This document shows, one piece after another, positions 22,309-34,723 of a DNA stretch of 55,319 bases (the stretch's first letter is position 1; each line of letters starts with the position of its first letter). A program made the position numbers and the translations under genes. Source of the DNA: Cochliopodium minus (Eukaryota > Discosea > Himatismenida > Cochliopodiidae); the NCBI GenBank assembly GCA_024220525.1, contig JAMYWO010000265.1, forward strand, positions 1 through 55,319. Direction: 5' to 3'. Under the pieces are notes generated by a model, which saw only the letters and a list, made by a program, of their open reading frames with translations, searched no databases and had not been told where the DNA came from.

Positions 22309-24096
22309 ATGGAATACGTTGGCTTAATCTCAACTTTTTTCGAAAACAACATTCATCTTGGTATGCAAAATAAAGGAAAGAATAGATTCAGGAAATTGAA
22401 GAAGACCATTCATGAAGTATCTTCTTACACTTTCAACACTTTGAAAAATGGGGCTAATTCGCTCTATGTGATGGGAAAAAATATACCCATCCCCAATAAT
22501 TTCAATATTCAACAAATGATTTCAAAAGCAACATCCAAAATCACTGTATTTTATTCTGATAAGAATTTCACAGAATATCTACCCAGCCTTCAAGAAACAT
22601 GCAAAATGTTTTCCTTGAATAGCGATTTTTTCGATCATTTCGATCATTTCCATAGTGAAGATGAGGATGATTTGGATTTCAGTGTGACGATAATAACACC
22701 CAACAATATAATTTCTGGGAGGGAAAAAAATTTGATAATGAAAAAAAAGAATGCGAAAAATTTCAATCTTAAAATGGATAAGAAGATGACTGATCTCCCC
22801 AAAATTCTCATCTCTTACATTTGCACCTTTTTGGAAGTTAACGATGTGGTGAATTTATCTGCAACGTGTAAGCAACTGAATATGGCATCGAAAGCAAATT
22901 TTGTGTGGAAGAGATTGTTCAATATAGATTATCCATTGAGATATGAGGCATTCAATCTATTGGAATTCTCAAAACCATTCAACAAGGATACATCGAAATA
23001 TTATTGGAACAATTCCTATGTAACGCAATTCAAATCCACCTTTAAATGCATCAAATGTAATGGTGGCAGCTATCAACAAAGGAAGAAAGGGAAATTGCTT
23101 AAACCATGCAAATGTGGCTTCTTCATTCACAGATGCTGTTTGAATGTGTTGAGGGAAAATTCCTCAATCAATTTGGTGAATCAATGCACCTCATGCAATT
23201 CTGCATTCAATGTGAAAATGGATGAGAGTGCCCTTAAAAACATCCCATCCATCAATGTGCCATTCCTCCCTTCTGCATCCTCTCTCCCATCATTCAACAT
23301 AAACGTTTTATCTCCGCCAAATCTCCTTTCACCACCCCTCCTCTTTGCTTCTTTGTTCATTGGCGCTCCTTTCATCAAAAACACCCAAAACAAGAAAGAA
23401 CCCAAAAAAAACAGGAATCACCTCCCGAAAAGAACCGCCAAAATGCATTCTTTTCACTCCAACGACCCCCCCAATGAGAGGAGGTTTCATACTAGAGTAA
23501 CAAACACAAAACCTTCCAAAGAAGACAAAATGCGAATAGAAAAACTTTTCGAGGAGATAAGTTCTCTCAAAAATGAAATGCTTGTAAAGACATTGATTTG
23601 GAAAGGAGCGCTCTTAGGATTCATCCGCAACGTGATGATTGTGACCACTGGCATTTTAACGCTGAGTGCGATCATCGGGATCAACTGTTATCAAGAAAGC
23701 AACATTCATGTTCTCAATTTAAAGTCTGCCAACATCGCCGGCTCTTCTTCTCTCCACTCCTTATCTCAACACAACCACTTTCTATCTTCATTTATATCGC
23801 CTTCGTTTTCAAACACTTTTTCTTTAGTCGTTCTAAAACTCATTTTGTCGGGGATTGACTACCTTTTCATTTGGACTGGCTTCTTTTTTAGTATCGCTTC
23901 TTCTTTGATGCTTATCATCATGATCCCTGCTCCCTTTTTGCATGATGCTTGGATTGTCATTTACTTTGAGAGTGCTTTCAGGGTTGTTGGCATCTTTTTC
24001 ATTGTCGTTGTTGCTTTTTTGCTCTCTTTTTCTCTTTCCAAAAAAAAGTTTCTTTTGTCAAAACAAAAGTATATCAAAACTTATAGAGTTTGGTAA
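22309..24096 (+). CDS. F-box plus RING-CH (MARCH-like) multi-span membrane protein
   Basis: A single exon of 595 residues. An F-box lies at about residues 160-205 (DLPKILISYICTFLEV, then VVNLSATCKQLN and VWKRLF). It is followed by a C4HC3 zinc motif at about 245-305: CIKC, then PCKCGFFIHRCC, then CTSC, spaced as Cx2C..CxCx4Hx2C..Cx2C, the RING-CH order of MARCH ubiquitin ligases. After a Pro/Ser-rich linker and a coiled stretch (DKMRIEKLFEEISSLKNEM) come three or four transmembrane helices (about 445-465, 500-555, 560-590). MARCH proteins are membrane E3 ligases; F-boxes bind SKP1. Having both in one chain is unusual. The RING-CH could be degenerate structurally, but all eight ligands are present. 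Confidence 0.78.
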   Translation: MEYVGLISTFFENNIHLGMQNKGKNRFRKLKKTIHEVSSYTFNTLKNGANSLYVMGKNIPIPNNFNIQQMISKATSKITVFYSDKNFTEYLPSLQETCKMFSLNSDFFDHFDHFHSEDEDDLDFSVTIITPNNIISGREKNLIMKKKNAKNFNLKMDKKMTDLPKILISYICTFLEVNDVVNLSATCKQLNMASKANFVWKRLFNIDYPLRYEAFNLLEFSKPFNKDTSKYYWNNSYVTQFKSTFKCIKCNGGSYQQRKKGKLLKPCKCGFFIHRCCLNVLRENSSINLVNQCTSCNSAFNVKMDESALKNIPSINVPFLPSASSLPSFNINVLSPPNLLSPPLLFASLFIGAPFIKNTQNKKEPKKNRNHLPKRTAKMHSFHSNDPPNERRFHTRVTNTKPSKEDKMRIEKLFEEISSLKNEMLVKTLIWKGALLGFIRNVMIVTTGILTLSAIIGINCYQESNIHVLNLKSANIAGSSSLHSLSQHNHFLSSFISPSFSNTFSLVVLKLILSGIDYLFIWTGFFFSIASSLMLIIMIPAPFLHDAWIVIYFESAFRVVGIFFIVVVAFLLSFSLSKKKFLLSKQKYIKTYRVW

Positions 24097-24405
24097 GTGT
24101 TTCTTTTACTTGAATTTTCGAGAAAGCCTTTTAATCTTTTTTTTTCTTAGTGATTATAATCGTCATCTGAAGAATTGATTTCTTTATTTTAAATACTTTT
24201 TTAAATTTGTAATTAAAATTCTTTCTTAATTAATATTTGGCCTTTTTTTCTGAAAAGTGAATTCACTTTTGATTTGGTGAAATTTAAATTGGTGGCTGAT
24301 TTGGGAATTTTCCTCTTTGCAAAAGCAGAAATTTTATATCAATGATTTTTTGGTTACAAAATTTATTTTTAAAAAAAAATAAAATAAAATAAAATAAAAA
24401 AAAAA

Positions 24406-27168
24406 ATGTTTTCCAAAAAGGTCCATAAAAATATCAAGTGTTCTTTGCCTAAATATACATTCTCTGATCTTAAATTTTCTTTCAATTTAAAAAATTATGC
24501 AACCATAAAAAGGGAAAGAGGCAAAAAAATCTATAATAATGCTGAAGAAGCTTTGCATGATATCAAGGATGGATCAACCTTGTTGGTGGGAGGATTTGGT
24601 TTATGTGGTATTCCTGAAAATTTGATTAGTGCTTTGAAAGTCAAAGGTACCAAAGATTTGACTATTGTATCCAACAATTGTGGGGTAAAGAAAATACATC
24701 TTTATTTGAATAAATATTTAAAATGGAACAGATGTTTTCTTGTTAACAAGATATAAAATATTTAAAATTTTTTAATAATTTAATTTATTGAACATATGTT
24801 ATTTATTAACTTGAAGAGGAAATGATAATATCCTCTCCCCTATTATCTATGTACTTTTTAATTTATTTGTGGAATCTTGCAAACTAAAAATTTTGATTCA
24901 AATAATTTAGGTTGATGATTTTGGTCTTGGAGTATTGCTCCAAACAAGACAAATAAAAAAGATGATCTCTTCATATGTAGGAGAAAATGCCTGCTTTGAG
25001 AAGCAATATTTGAGTGGTGAATTGGAAGTGGAGTTGACACCCCAAGGGACCCTCGCAGAAAAAGTGAGAGCTGGCGGTGCAGGAATTCCAGCCTTTTATA
25101 CAGCAAGTGGGGTGGGGACTCTTTTTCAAAAAGGAGGTAAAAAATGCATTCAATCTTTATAAAATGAAAAGTGAATCAATTTATGTCTAAAATTAATTAT
25201 CATATTATATTCTCATCGAATTTATATTAATCATTACGAATTTTTAAAAGAAATTTCATATAAATTCTTTTAAAATTTTATTATCATTATATCAGAATAT
25301 AATCTTTTATAATTCTATCATTTACATTTATTTTATTTTTTTTGAAGGCCTTCCTTTGAAATATGATGATAAGGGTAATGTGGTCAAAGAGTCTAAAGTC
25401 AAGGAAGTCAAGAGATTTGGTGACAGAGACTACATGTTGGAAGAATCCATCAGAGGAAACTACAGTTTGATCAAAGCTTGGAAAGCAGACACAAAGGTAA
25501 ACCCATTAAAATTTATCAGTAATTTTTTTTTCACATTATTTAATTTTATTTAATTTTATTTAATATTTTTTGTAAATTACATTTTTTTTTTATTTAAATT
25601 TTTTTAATCAATGTTTTCTTTTAAAATTTTTTTGATTTTAAACTAATTTAGATTGATTTTTTTGAATTTTTTTAATTTTTCATATATTTTCAATTAATTT
25701 GAATTTTTTTTTTCTATGTAAAAGGGAAACTTGATTTTTAAAGGTACCTCCCAAAATTTCAACACACCAATGGCATCAGCAGGAGACATTTGTATAGCAG
25801 AAGTGGAGGAGATCGTAGAGGCAGGAGAGATTCCCCCAGAGAGAATCGACATTCCCGGCATCTATGTACACAGACTCATCAAGGGTCCTAGCTATCAAAA
25901 GAGAATCGAGAAGAGAACCACCAGGTTGGATGGCGAACAATCTTCTGGTACTTCCAAGCCTAAAGATCAAGTACAATTTTTTTTTTTTATCATTTATTAT
26001 TTTTTTCTTTTTTATTCTCATTTTTTTTGGTTTCTTTCATCTTATTCTAAGTCCGAAATTTACTTTTTTTTTTAAGATTCATTTCCAAGTTTGATTGATT
26101 ATTTTTACATTCATTTTCAACGAAATCTTCTTAAGCTTTTATTTAATTGTTCTTATTTTCAATGAAATCTTTTTCTATTTTTCATCCTCATTTTTTATTC
26201 AACAAAATATTATTTTTTGATTTTTAATGTAAAAATTTTTAATTTTTTTTTTTCATTAGGGAGAATTGAAGAGAGAAAAAATAGCAAGAAGAGCTGCTTT
26301 AGAATTCAAAGACGGGATGTACTGCAACTTGGGTATCGGAATACCAACCCTCTCTTCCAACTTTATCCCTAAAGGTATCTCCATCGAGTTGCAAAGTGAG
26401 AACGGACTCCTTGGTATGGGCCCTTATCCTCTCAAGGGTTCTGAAGATGCTGATTTGATCAATGCTGGCAAAGAAACTGTCACCACCATTCCTGGTAAAA
26501 AAGTTTTTTTTTTTAATTTTTTTTTAAATTTTCTTTTTTTTAACTTAAACTCCCTTTGAAAATTGTTTTTTTTATTAAATTTTTATTTTTTTAATTTTAT
26601 TAATCTTTTATCTTTTAATAGGTAGCGCATTGTTCTCATCATCAGACTCCTTTGCGATGATCAGAGGAGGACACGTTGATTTAACCATTTTGGGAGCTTT
26701 GCAAGTTACTGACAAGGGTGATATCGCAAATTGGATCATTCCTAAGAAGATGGTCAAAGGTCCTGGTGGTGCCATTGATCTTGTTGCTTCTGGTAATTGT
26801 TTATTTAATCTTTTTTTTTAAAATATTTTTTTATTTTTACAACTATTTTTTTAATAATTTTTTTTTTTAATAATTTTTTTGTAAATTTTTATTATTTTTT
26901 TCTTTTTCAATTAGGATCCAGAGTTGTTGTTACCATGGAACATTGTGCTAAAAACGAAGTTAAAAAAATTTTGAATACTTGTTCTCTTCCTATCACTGCA
27001 GAACGTTGTGTCGATACCATCATTACCGAGTTTGCAGTGTTTAAGGTAACTCCTAAGGGTTTGTTGCTCATTGAAAAATGTAACGACATCTCTTTGGAGA
27101 AACTCCAGCAAATCACCGAACCTACCTTTGTAGTTTCTGAGAGTTTGGTTCCTTACAGACAAAACTAA
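24406..27168 (+). CDS. OXCT1: Succinyl-CoA:3-ketoacid CoA transferase (SCOT), mitochondrial
   Basis: The enzyme moves CoA from succinyl-CoA to acetoacetate; related protist enzymes do this with acetate (ASCT). Seven exons, all phases consistent: 24406-24684, 24911-25136, 25348-25496, 25725-25970, 26260-26494, 26622-26792, 26915-27168. The N-terminal about 45 residues are basic and hydroxylated, like a mitochondrial presequence. Signatures: [55 protein letters not shown], and ENGLLGMGP, which contains the catalytic Glu that forms the CoA thioester. The beta part continues with [14 protein letters not shown] and GAIDLVASG. It is full length, about 520 residues, with subunits A and B fused as in eukaryotes. 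It could serve ketone use or acetate production. Confidence 0.97.
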
Positions 27169-27375
27169 ATAAAAATAATTTTAAATAAAGCAGATGTATT
27201 AACTACAAAATTTTTTTTTGTTTAATTTTCCAATAAAATTTAAAATTTTAATTAAAATGAAAAAAAAATTGATATTTTTGGTAAAACCAAATAACTCCAA
27301 TCAACCATCCAACAGACTGTTTACTTTGTATTAAAAATTATTTCAAGATTAAATTTTTTGGAAATAAAATAAAAG

Positions 27376-29474
27376 ATGGAAGATGATTTCAATTGGATTC
27401 AACCATTAATAGATCAGAAATCAGAAATAAACTATATTTTCTCTCGATATTGCCAAACTAAAAATATTACCATCAAGTCTTTAGATTATTTCCTCAATGA
27501 GAAGGCAAATATCAACAATACAGAAGCATTTCATTATATAGCAATAAATAAGAAGATAAAGGAGGAAGTGATAAGATATTTTTTGGAGAAAAAGGGAGAT
27601 CCTAATAAGCTAAACCAGGTCAATAAGACTCCCTTTCATTACTTTTGCAAAAATGGATTTCTATCAAATAAATTGTTGAAACTCTTTGTTGAATATAAAG
27701 CAAATTTGAATAATGTAGATAAATATAGAAGGTAAAGAAAAAAGATCCATTCACATTTATAAAAGAATTATTCATTATAAACATTAATTCATGTATTTTA
27801 ATTTAACATATCTGATTTGACATCCAAAATTGATCAAGTATAAATTTTCAACATTAAAACCATATACTTTTTTAGGACACCACTCCACTTACATCTTTAC
27901 AGCAAGTTTTTCAACGAAGAAAAGATAAGGTTTATGTTGGAGAACAAAGCGAATCTTAACTACTGCTTCGATCTCTTCTGCCAAAACAAAAAGGCGTTTA
28001 GTGAAAACATCCTCCAAGTCTTCTTGGAAAAAAAAGCAGATCTCAACCACATTGATTCTATATTTAAAAACACCACCACTTGTTTTGCCAAAATATGCGC
28101 CAATCCAAAAATAACTTTAAATTCACTGAATTTGATCCTCAATAATTTTACCATCAAAGAGGAGGTCTTGATTTCTGGGTTTTGCGAGGTTTGTAGAAAT
28201 CCATCTTCTAACAACAAACTTATTAGAGCTTTTCTTGAAGTTGGTGCGGATTCTAATGTTGTTCTTAATGACAGAGATTTGAATCCTTTTCAAATTTATT
28301 GCCAAAATCGTTCCTTATCTGGTAAGAATCAGACTTTTTATTCTTTATTTATTCTCATTTTAGTTTTTTTTAATTTTATTTGTTTTTGATTTATTTTCAA
28401 TAAATTTTTTTCTTTCACTTCAGAAAACGAGGAAACAATAGAACTTTTTTTGGAAAAAAAAGCAGACACGAACCTGAAATGTGGAGCCTACTCCCACCAC
28501 AAAACAACAAAAAAATCCTTTAACCATAACTCAACCTATTACCACTCTACTCCCTTTACCATTCTCTGTGCTGATCAAAACCTTTCTCCCTATCTAATTA
28601 GAATTATGTTAAATAATAAAGCAGACTTAAATGTTTATAGGAGATTTTCTCCCACTCCTTTGGAGACTTTGTTTTTTCGCCAAAATTTTGAAATTTTTAA
28701 GCTTTTGGCTCACTTTGATCTTCCCAATCTTCTAAAGTCTACCCATCTACTCTTCAATTTTGATGCTCATGTCCTCCATTTTTTCATAGAAATCAAGTTT
28801 GATCCTAATCATGGTGGGATTTTTTCGAAATATGCTCAAAGGTAAAAATTTTTTTTTGATTGATAATAATAATAATGATTATATTTTTTATAGATTAATT
28901 TTTTTAATATTGTTTAGTGAAAAAATAGAGTATCAAGTTCTTAAATCCCTATTAAAATTAAAAGCAAATCCGTTGCCATTCTATCATCTTGAGAAAAATG
29001 CTCTGACTGAAATTTTTCTGAACAAAAAATCGACAACCAAAATCCTCGATCTTTTTCCTTCAATTCATCGAATAGATCGCACTGGAAATTACCTTTTGTC
29101 TAATTTGGTTTCCAACAATGTTTGTCCTAAAAGTTCATTAATTTATCTCCTCACAAGAAAAGCTAATCCTTATCTTAAATACCAAGTCAAAACATTTAAT
29201 TTAATTTTAAATTTAATTTTAATCAATTAATTTTATTTTCAAGGCAAAAACATGTTTTCAATCTTCTCTTCCGGAGAATCTTGATATTTTGGAAAAATAC
29301 AAGAGTGGAGAGTTGTGGGATAAGACCTCTCATTGTCATTTTCCTCAAAAGGTCAAAAATAGTATCTTTGCCATTTTCATTTGCAACAAAAATATGGGAA
29401 ATTTGAGGATTCCTTCCCCATTACTTCTTTTTCTTGTAAAATACTATACACATTCAGAGTATCTTCCAAATTGA
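27376..29474 (+). CDS. Ankyrin-repeat protein with C-terminal W-(S/T)H-FP box
   Basis: Five exons: 27376-27732, about 27876-28320, about 28423-28841, about 28917-29187 and about 29244-29474. The first four encode about 14 diverged ankyrin repeats (FFLEKKADLNHIDS, KTPFHYFCKNGF, AFLEVGADSNVV). The last exon, joined in phase after YLKYQ, has LWDKTSHCHFPQKV and ends SPLLLFLVKYY about 12 residues before the stop. The same box ends the neighbouring RCC1 and kelch proteins. Ankyrin repeats bind partner proteins; the box is probably an adaptor-binding helix pair in the style of SOCS, F-box or PRANC boxes (inference). It converges with the RCC1 gene, with 55 bases between stops. Confidence 0.82.
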
Positions 29475-29529
29475 AAAAAATTAAACAATTCGAACAAGGA
29501 AATTTAAAAAAGAATGCTTTAATTCTCAA

Positions 29530-32053
29530 CTACTTCTTCAAACAAGGAATTTTTTTTATAATTTCATAAACAACAAACTTGGGTATTTTTAAGCCAGTAA
29601 TCTTGTTGATTCTCTTTAAAGAGAGAAGCAAGTCAAACACAGATCTTCTGAAAGAGGAAGGGAAGGACTTGTGTGTTTCTGTCTTCCAATCCAACATTCT
29701 CCCACCACTCATCAAAATGGTAATATTTTTCTTGTTCATCAATAATTCTCGTTTAGATTGTTCACGATCTAAAAAAAAATGTGAAATAATGAAGATTATT
29801 TCCAAATTTCAAAATTATTTACCTCTTTTTCCAAGTTGGCCATAAGTGTTGTATCCAAAACTAATAAAAATTTAATTTTTAAAATTACTTTAATTTTTAT
29901 TAAAATTACTTTATAAGATCTCCATTCTCCTTGTAAATAAAAGTGTGATCATATCTTTAATTTTTGAAAAAAAAAAATTTAAGAAAGATGATGAAACAAG
30001 TTTTCTTTTGGATTTTTTTTTTTTTAACCCACAAACAATCGCAACAATGGATTCATCTTTTGTTACTTTCACCATACTCAAAGTTTCTTCTGTATGTCCC
30101 AAACCAAGCTGGCCTAAAGTTTTTTATTTTATTTTTCACTTTTTATTTTTTATTTTTTATTTATTATTTTTATTTTTTATTTTTTATTTTTATTTTTATT
30201 TTTATTTTTTATTTTTACCAAAAACATTTTTGCCACAACCGTATAAAGTTCCATCAGCCAACAAAGCAAGAGTATGCTCCCCTCCCCCATTGATGTTAAC
30301 TATGGGAGAAGAAAGTGATTTTCCTTGCAAGACAACACCAGGAACATGTGTCGCTAAATATTTTTAATAATTAATATTTATAATTTTAATAATTAATATT
30401 TATAATTTTAATAATTAATATTTAGAATTTTTATAATAATTTTTTTTTACATTTTTTATTGCCATTACCCAACTGTCCCCAGTTATTGTTCCTACAAAAC
30501 ATTAATTTATTTTTAAATTGTTCCAAATTAAATCTTTTAAATTTTAACAATAAAAAAAATCTTTTAATATTTTTTTAATTTTTATTTGTGTTTGTAAATA
30601 TAAATATTTATTTTTATTTTATTTTACAAATTTTTTATTTTTTATTTTGCAAATTTTTATTTCCATTAAAAAATATATTTTTTATTCATTTTTGTTACCC
30701 AATAGCCATGAGATCACCATTCTGGAGGAGGAAAACGGTGTGTGATCCAAGATGTATATCCTTCACTTCATATTTTTCCAGAATGAGGGTGGGTGTAAAT
30801 ACATTCTCCCTCAACTCTATCCCCAGTTCTCCCTCTACAGTAATAACATTAAAAATAATAAATTGAGTAACAAATAAATTAAATGATAAAATAAATAAAA
30901 AAATAAAATAAAATAAATTAAATAAATTAAATAGAAAAAAAAATTGAAAAGATTTTAAAATTGATCAAATTGAAGAATACCAGAATTTTGGCCAAAACTG
31001 ATTGGAATTAAAATTGTAAGAACACAAATAATTTTTTTAAAAAATATTTTTTTTTTTACCCAAAAAGGAGGCCATTTCTTTTTTTGATGATGGAGTGACT
31101 TTCACCAGCATACACCTTTTCAATGGAGATGTCAGTCATCAAAAGCATGGGTGTTTTCTGTTTATCCACTTGTTTTCCGACTCCGAGCTGTCCTGTGTAA
31201 TTGTGTTTTTCAAATTAATTTTTTTTTTGTTAAAATTTTTGTCTCTAGACTTTAAAAAATAAAAAAAATTTTTATTTTTTATTTAACCTTGTGCATTGTT
31301 TCCCATAACAAAAATTTCTCCATTTGAAGTGACAAACACTGTTTTTTGTTTTATTTTTTATGTTAAAGACTTTTTATTTTTTTTTTTTCCATATTTTTTT
31401 ATTTATTTTTTATTTATTTTTTTGTTTATTTTTTTTCTTTTAAAACTTTACTGGTGTGGTAAAACCCGCAGCATATGTCCACAATGGAAGGATTATTTAG
31501 CAACATATGTGGTTTCAGCTCCTTAACTATTTCTCCCAACCCAATTTGTCCATACGAGTTGGATCTTTTATTATTTTTTAAGAAAAAAAATATTATAATC
31601 TCGAAGAAAAGAAATTTCGAATAATTAACATCTTTGAAATTTTAAAAAATAAAATTTTTCTGTATAAAGAAGTTTCATATATTAATTTTTAATCATAAAC
31701 TCTAAATATATAATATATTTTACCCAAACACAAAGAGATCACCATTTCCAGTGAGATATACTTTTTAAAAAGATTTGGTATAATTATGGAAGTACAAATT
31801 TTTTCCATTTAAATTTACGTGAATGATAAAAACCAAATCCAATATTCACAATAGAATCATTTTCTTCCAATACCTGTGATGAATGTGAATCAGTTGTATT
31901 CCCCAATCCTTTTTTTTTTATGAAAAAAGGAAATATAAAACATCAAGAAGCAATACCTAATTGCCCACTCGAGTTATAACCAAATACATTCAATTTATTG
32001 TCATAATAAATTATAGTGTGATATGAAATAGAGCTTTTCAAGTTAGCAAACAT
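29530..32053 (-). CDS. RCC1-repeat beta-propeller protein with C-terminal W-(S/T)H-FP box
   Basis: About a dozen short exons from ATG 32053 to the stop at 29530, each close to one half-repeat. Seen: LNVFGYNSSGQLGI, SIVNIGFGFYHS, LTGNGDLFVFG, SYGQIGLGE, IVDICCGFYHTS, EIFVMGNNAQG, LGVGKQVDKQK with VYAGESHSII, IHLGSHTVFLLQNGDL, INGGGEHTLALLADGTLYG, GQLGLGHTEE and FGYNTYGQLGK. Six to seven blades fit an RCC1 propeller. The last exon (29530 to about 29767) encodes GGRMLDWKTETHKSFPSSF and continues to IPKFVVYEIIKKI, the box shared with the two neighbours. RCC1 propellers act as Ran exchange factors or as partner platforms; with this tail, the platform role is more likely. Confidence 0.82.
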
Positions 32054-32147
32054 GATTATCAAAATTTTTTTTTTATTTAAATTTAAATTGGGACAGAAAA
32101 ACATTGGAAGGAGTTTGAATTGCTGTACAGCATGTTTCAAAACAAAA

Positions 32148-34547
32148 CTAGATGTTGAAGGACATGTACTGAAAAATGATGTAGATAACAAACTTGGGGA
32201 ATGGAACTTTCTTCTTACAAAACCTCTGGCAACACATCATGTAAAATATTTGTTCGGTGAGTTGTCTTGGAAACTTTGAAAAACATATAAAAAAAAATAT
32301 TTTAAAAAACAATTTAAAAATAAATAAAATAAAATAAATATTAAAAAAAATATTAAAAATTTTAAAATATTACATAAAGATGAGATAAAGTGGACCACTC
32401 ACCCCTGATGAATGTGTGAACGAGAAAACATTGAGACATGGTAGAACCACCCCTGCCTCCAACGAGATAAACACCACCACGATGATAAACCAAAGTGTGG
32501 GACTCTCTTGTGGGAATAGAGGAGCCATCATTTTTGGGGTTTTTTTTGTTGATATTCTTTAATGCTTTCACTTTATTTTTGGTATCGTAATTATTATCAT
32601 TATTCTTGTCATTGTTATTGTTATTATTGTTATTATTATTGTTATTGTTATTATTGTTATTATTCTTGTCATTGTTATTGTTATTATTATTATTATTTGT
32701 AACTAAATTTTTTATTTTTGAAAAAAAAGTTTTTTTATTATTTTCGTTTTTATTATTGTTATTTTCGGGAATCTCTTGATGTCCTCCTTCTGTAGGGAGG
32801 GGAGGAGGGAGGAGAATCTCTTTCTTCTTTTCTTTTTGGAAATTGAAGATAATCCACTCTTCTTTCTCAAGGTCATAGCACCATACGTTCTTCCCCATAT
32901 TCGCCTTTCCATAAACAAAAAAATAATTTCCTTTTTTTTTTATAAAAAAAAAGTTGTTAAAAGATTTCTTTTTTTAAAAATTACAAAAATCATTACCATA
33001 TCTCACCCCTGAACAATCCCTAAAAATTTTTGACGTTAAAAATCTCAAACATTAACAAAACCAAAATTTTTTTTTTAATTTCTTTTTTTTTTTTTTTTGA
33101 TTTTTTTTTTTCACCTTAGACTTTGAGATTCAAAGGAACTGGGATAAGGGAATAACTCCAGAACACTCCAACTCATGTTTTGGGTATCATATTTCAAAAA
33201 GGGAGCAGAAGGGCTGTTATTATATCCTATAAAAAAAAACATAAAAAAATTTTTAATTGAAAAATATTGACAGAAAAAGAAAAATATGAAAAATATGAAA
33301 AATATGAAAAATATGAAGAGATTTTTTTTTCACCTCCGTAAATATAAAAATTTTGTTTGTGGACGAAAAAACAATGTGCAGTTCTCTTTTTGGTATCTGA
33401 AACGCTAAGCTTTTGTTTTTTAACTTTTAAAAATATAAATAAATATAAAAAAAAAAAAGAGATTATACAATCTTCATATTTTTCTTTGGAGCAAATTTGA
33501 GAGTCTAGTGTATTGACAACGACCCATTCGCTTTCGCTTGTTTTTAAATCAATACTGTAAATTTCTCCGTTGTGGCCCGAACTGTGATATCCTGCCAAAA
33601 AAAATATTTCAAAAAAAATATTTCAAAAAAATATTTCAAAAAAAATATTTCAAAAAAAATATTTAAAATTGAAGAACATAATTAAAATTAAAAAATTATT
33701 TGAAAATTTTTTTTTTATTTTTGACCTCCTTGAACATAGAAAGTATCATTGTCTACAAAACAACGGGATGCAGTGACTCCGTTGTGAGGCAAATCTTTCA
33801 TTTTTTCCCAAGTTAACAAGTCCAAATCAAAACTCCACATATCGTTCATGTATGAGTGTGCTTATATTAATAATATTGAAAATTTTAAATAAAATTTTTA
33901 AATTATTTTGTTTTTTTTTTTATTAATAATATTATTTTGTTTTTTATTTTTTATATTATTTTTTTTTTATTTTTTTTTTACCCCATCCACAACACATAAT
34001 CATTTTATTTTGATAGATGCATGCAGTACTATCTACCCTTTCCTTCGGGATTAAGTTGGAGTTAGGAGTAATCACTTGCCATTCAGGATCCTTCCTTCAA
34101 AAAAAATAAATTTAAAATTTTTAAAATAAATAATTCAAATTTGGATATCTGTATTCAAAAATGAGATCCAAATTATCATATTAACATGTATGTTTATAAA
34201 TATTGATCATTATCGATCATTTTTACAAACAAATTTTCATTTATATTTATTTTCAGATGATAATTATGCGCAATTCATATTTTGGTCATTTAAGGTTCAA
34301 TCATATATATAAAAAATTTTTTTTACTTTTCTAAATCCATATATAACATTTGATTACTGTACTTATTAGAAACAGATCCTCCAAATAAATAGATTTTGTT
34401 GTTATACACAACAGTATTTTGACCATACTTTAATTATTTTAAAAAGAAAATTAATACAAAAAAATAAGGGAATTTGATCACAGTGGATTGAGGTAAATCA
34501 GCCAATCTTTCCCAATAAGTTTGATATTCTTTTAAAATTTGGCTCAT
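32148..34547 (-). CDS. Kelch-repeat protein with Asn-rich insert and C-terminal W-(S/T)H-FP box
   Basis: It starts at ATG 34547 (MSQILKEYQTYWERLADLP). About seven exons give kelch blades: VVYNNKIYLFGGS, ERVDSTACIYQNKMIMC, MNDMWSFDLDLLTWEKM, ASRCFVDNDTFYVQGG, GEIYSIDLKTSE, RTAHCFFVHKQNFYIYGG, NVWCYDLEKEEWIIF and RESHTLVYHRGGVYLVGG. An AAT-coded Asn run lies in the large exon (about 32590-32695). The natural ending is a splice: a GT donor after STLSHLY (about 32369) joined in phase 0 to an exon about 32148-32273. That exon encodes FPRQLTEQIFYMMCC, then PFPKFVIYIIFQYM, and completes the shared box. Kelch propellers commonly present substrates to cullin ligases or bind actin; which applies here is unknown. 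Confidence 0.8.
33279..33316. repeat. 9-base tandem repeat (GAAAAATAT)x4 in a kelch intron
   Basis: Four perfect copies sit in the intron between two kelch exons. Confidence 0.9.
33596..33664. repeat. 14-base tandem repeat (CAAAAAAAATATTT)x5 in a kelch intron
   Basis: Five copies, one missing a single A, directly after the donor next to GYHSSGHN. Confidence 0.9.
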
Positions 34548-34723
34548 TTTTTTTTTTTATTGTTTTAAAACAAAATTAAATTTAATTTTATAAATTTGTT
34601 TTTGTTTCCTTTGAAAGTATTTGAAAGATCTATAATATAGAAAATTGGAAGTAAATTTTAAATTAATTTGAACATTATAATGACATTATTTTACAATTCT
34701 ATTAATTGTTTTTTTAAATAATT

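Noticed and set aside
30120-30367. T-rich ORFs coding for Phe/Leu/Tyr runs in RCC1 introns
   Set aside because: Low-complexity intron translations, also seen at 420-580, 1424-1800, 13900-14130 and 40370-40560.
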